This document shows positions 4,718 to 5,429 of a stretch of DNA of 5,429 nucleotides, piece by piece (position 1 is the stretch's first letter; each line of letters begins with the position of its first letter). The stretch is from Synergistes sp. (GTDB taxonomy: Bacteria; Synergistota; Synergistia; Synergistales; Synergistaceae): contig JAEEYY010000212.1 of assembly GCA_016288355.1 (NCBI GenBank), positions 1-5,429 on the forward strand, given 5' to 3'. The position numbers and the translations under genes were made by a program. The notes beneath the pieces were generated by a model. It did no database searches. It was not told the DNA's origin and saw nothing but the letters and a program-made list of their open reading frames with translations.

Positions 4718-5429
4718 TCAGCGGCCTGCGCCCTGCTGCTTTTCTTCGTCGTTTTCTTTGTTTTCGCCGATGTATTTTATCCTTGCTTCCAGTATGCGGT
4801 GGTTCTGCACATTGAGCGCCTTTATCTCCCACGGGCCGTAGGCTACGACCTGTCCGCTTGACGGGAAGTTGCCCGTTATCTCAAGGATCATACCTGCGAG
4901 CGTGTCGACCTCTTCGAATATGCTGTCAAATGGATAGCCGAGCGCTTCAGAGAGATCCTCAAGGTTCACCTGTCCCTGCACGACATAGGAGCCGTCTCTC
5001 TCTTTTATTATCTCCGGCGTCTCTTTATCGTATTCGTCCTGTATGTCTCCGATTATCTCCTCGATAAGGTCCTCAAGCGTGACGAGCCCTGCCGTGCCGC
5101 CGTATTCGTCGACTACGATGGCCATATGCTTCCTGGACTTCTTCATTATGTCCAGCACTTCGTCCGTTTTCATCGTCTCCGGCACATACATCGGCTTTCT
5201 CATGATGCTGCGGACGCTGATCTCCTTTTCGCCGCGCGAGAGCGGAGCTAAGAGGTCTTTCGCATACAGGATGCCTGTTATATTGTCGATGTCTTCATTA
5301 TAGACGGGGATGCGCGAGTGTCCGCTTTCGATGAATATCTTGACCGCTTCCTCGGCTCCGTCGCTTTCGTCTATCGCATACATATCCGTGCGCGGCGCCA
5401 TTACCTCGGAAACGCGCGTATCCTCGAAC
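4718..5429 (-). CDS. Hemolysin C / CorC-like CBS-domain protein, C-terminal part (5' end outside window)
   Basis: The frame is open through the right edge; the visible end reads FEDTRVSEVMAPRTDM, the conserved entry to the CBS pair, so the ATG at 5401 is internal and the true start lies outside. Numbering from that Met, CBS 1 spans about 1-55 (GHSRIPVYNEDIDNITGILY) and CBS 2 about 65-125 (VVDEYGGTAGLVTLEDLIEE, then IIGDI). A CorC/HlyC transporter-associated domain follows at about 135-212 (GSYVVQGQVNLEDL, EEVDTLAGMILEITGNFP). It ends in a charged tail. Many homologues carry an N-terminal DUF21 membrane domain and are proposed Mg2+/metal efflux or regulatory proteins; short CorC forms lack it, and the window cannot tell which this is. 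Despite the name, haemolysis is not established for the family. The TGA at 4718 is 20 bases before apbE. Confidence 0.92.
   Translation of the reverse strand, partial: FEDTRVSEVMAPRTDMYAIDESDGAEEAVKIFIESGHSRIPVYNEDIDNITGILYAKDLLAPLSRGEKEISVRSIMRKPMYVPETMKTDEVLDIMKKSRKHMAIVVDEYGGTAGLVTLEDLIEEIIGDIQDEYDKETPEIIKERDGSYVVQGQVNLEDLSEALGYPFDSIFEEVDTLAGMILEITGNFPSSGQVVAYGPWEIKALNVQNHRILEARIKYIGENKENDEEKQQGAGR

Overview
The window is an ordinary-looking piece of bacterial chromosome, with protein-coding genes only and no RNA gene, CRISPR array or insertion sequence. GC content is high in most genes (bases 4021-4080 hold 41 G/C of 60) but drops around bases 700-1980 (841-900: 20 of 60; 1441-1500: 27 of 60). 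The combination of ApbE, a small NusG domain II protein and a Gx-type transporter suggests an anaerobe of the Bacillota (Clostridia-like) or Synergistota. That is an inference from gene content; the sequence does not settle the phylum.

Layout. Bases 1-582 (+) hold the C-terminal third to half of a MATE-family efflux transporter. Bases 583-882 are a 300-base convergent intergenic region with several hairpins and no convincing gene. From 883 to the right edge every gene is on the minus strand. In transcription order (right to left) these are: the 3' part of a CBS-domain hemolysin C/CorC-like gene (5429-4718), apbE FAD:protein FMN transferase (4697-3612), a membrane-anchored NusG domain II protein (3615-3235), a Gx transporter/COG4769 membrane protein (3194-2679), a stand-alone B3/B4 tRNA-binding-domain protein (2701-1988), and a RhuM-family protein (1962-883). 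Gaps are 20, -4, 40, -23 and 25 bases, so the set reads as one operon or a tightly coupled series. rhuM is the compositionally different last member.

How the genes may work together. ApbE covalently attaches FMN to proteins outside the cytoplasmic membrane. The NusG-II and Gx-family proteins recur next to ApbE in Rnf-type and flavin-based extracellular electron transfer loci (the EetA/EetB type of protein, from memory of the family literature). The core may therefore be a small accessory module of an extracytosolic flavin/electron-transfer pathway whose oxidoreductase and flavinylated substrate are encoded elsewhere. B3/B4 and RhuM have no obvious link to this.

The least expected signals are structural: a perfect 13-bp-arm inverted repeat inside rhuM, a terminator-like 12-bp inverted repeat (A7...T7) inside the 5' coding part of apbE, and an A9 tract at the 3' end of rhuM. 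I did not find a clear, previously undescribed multi-gene system.
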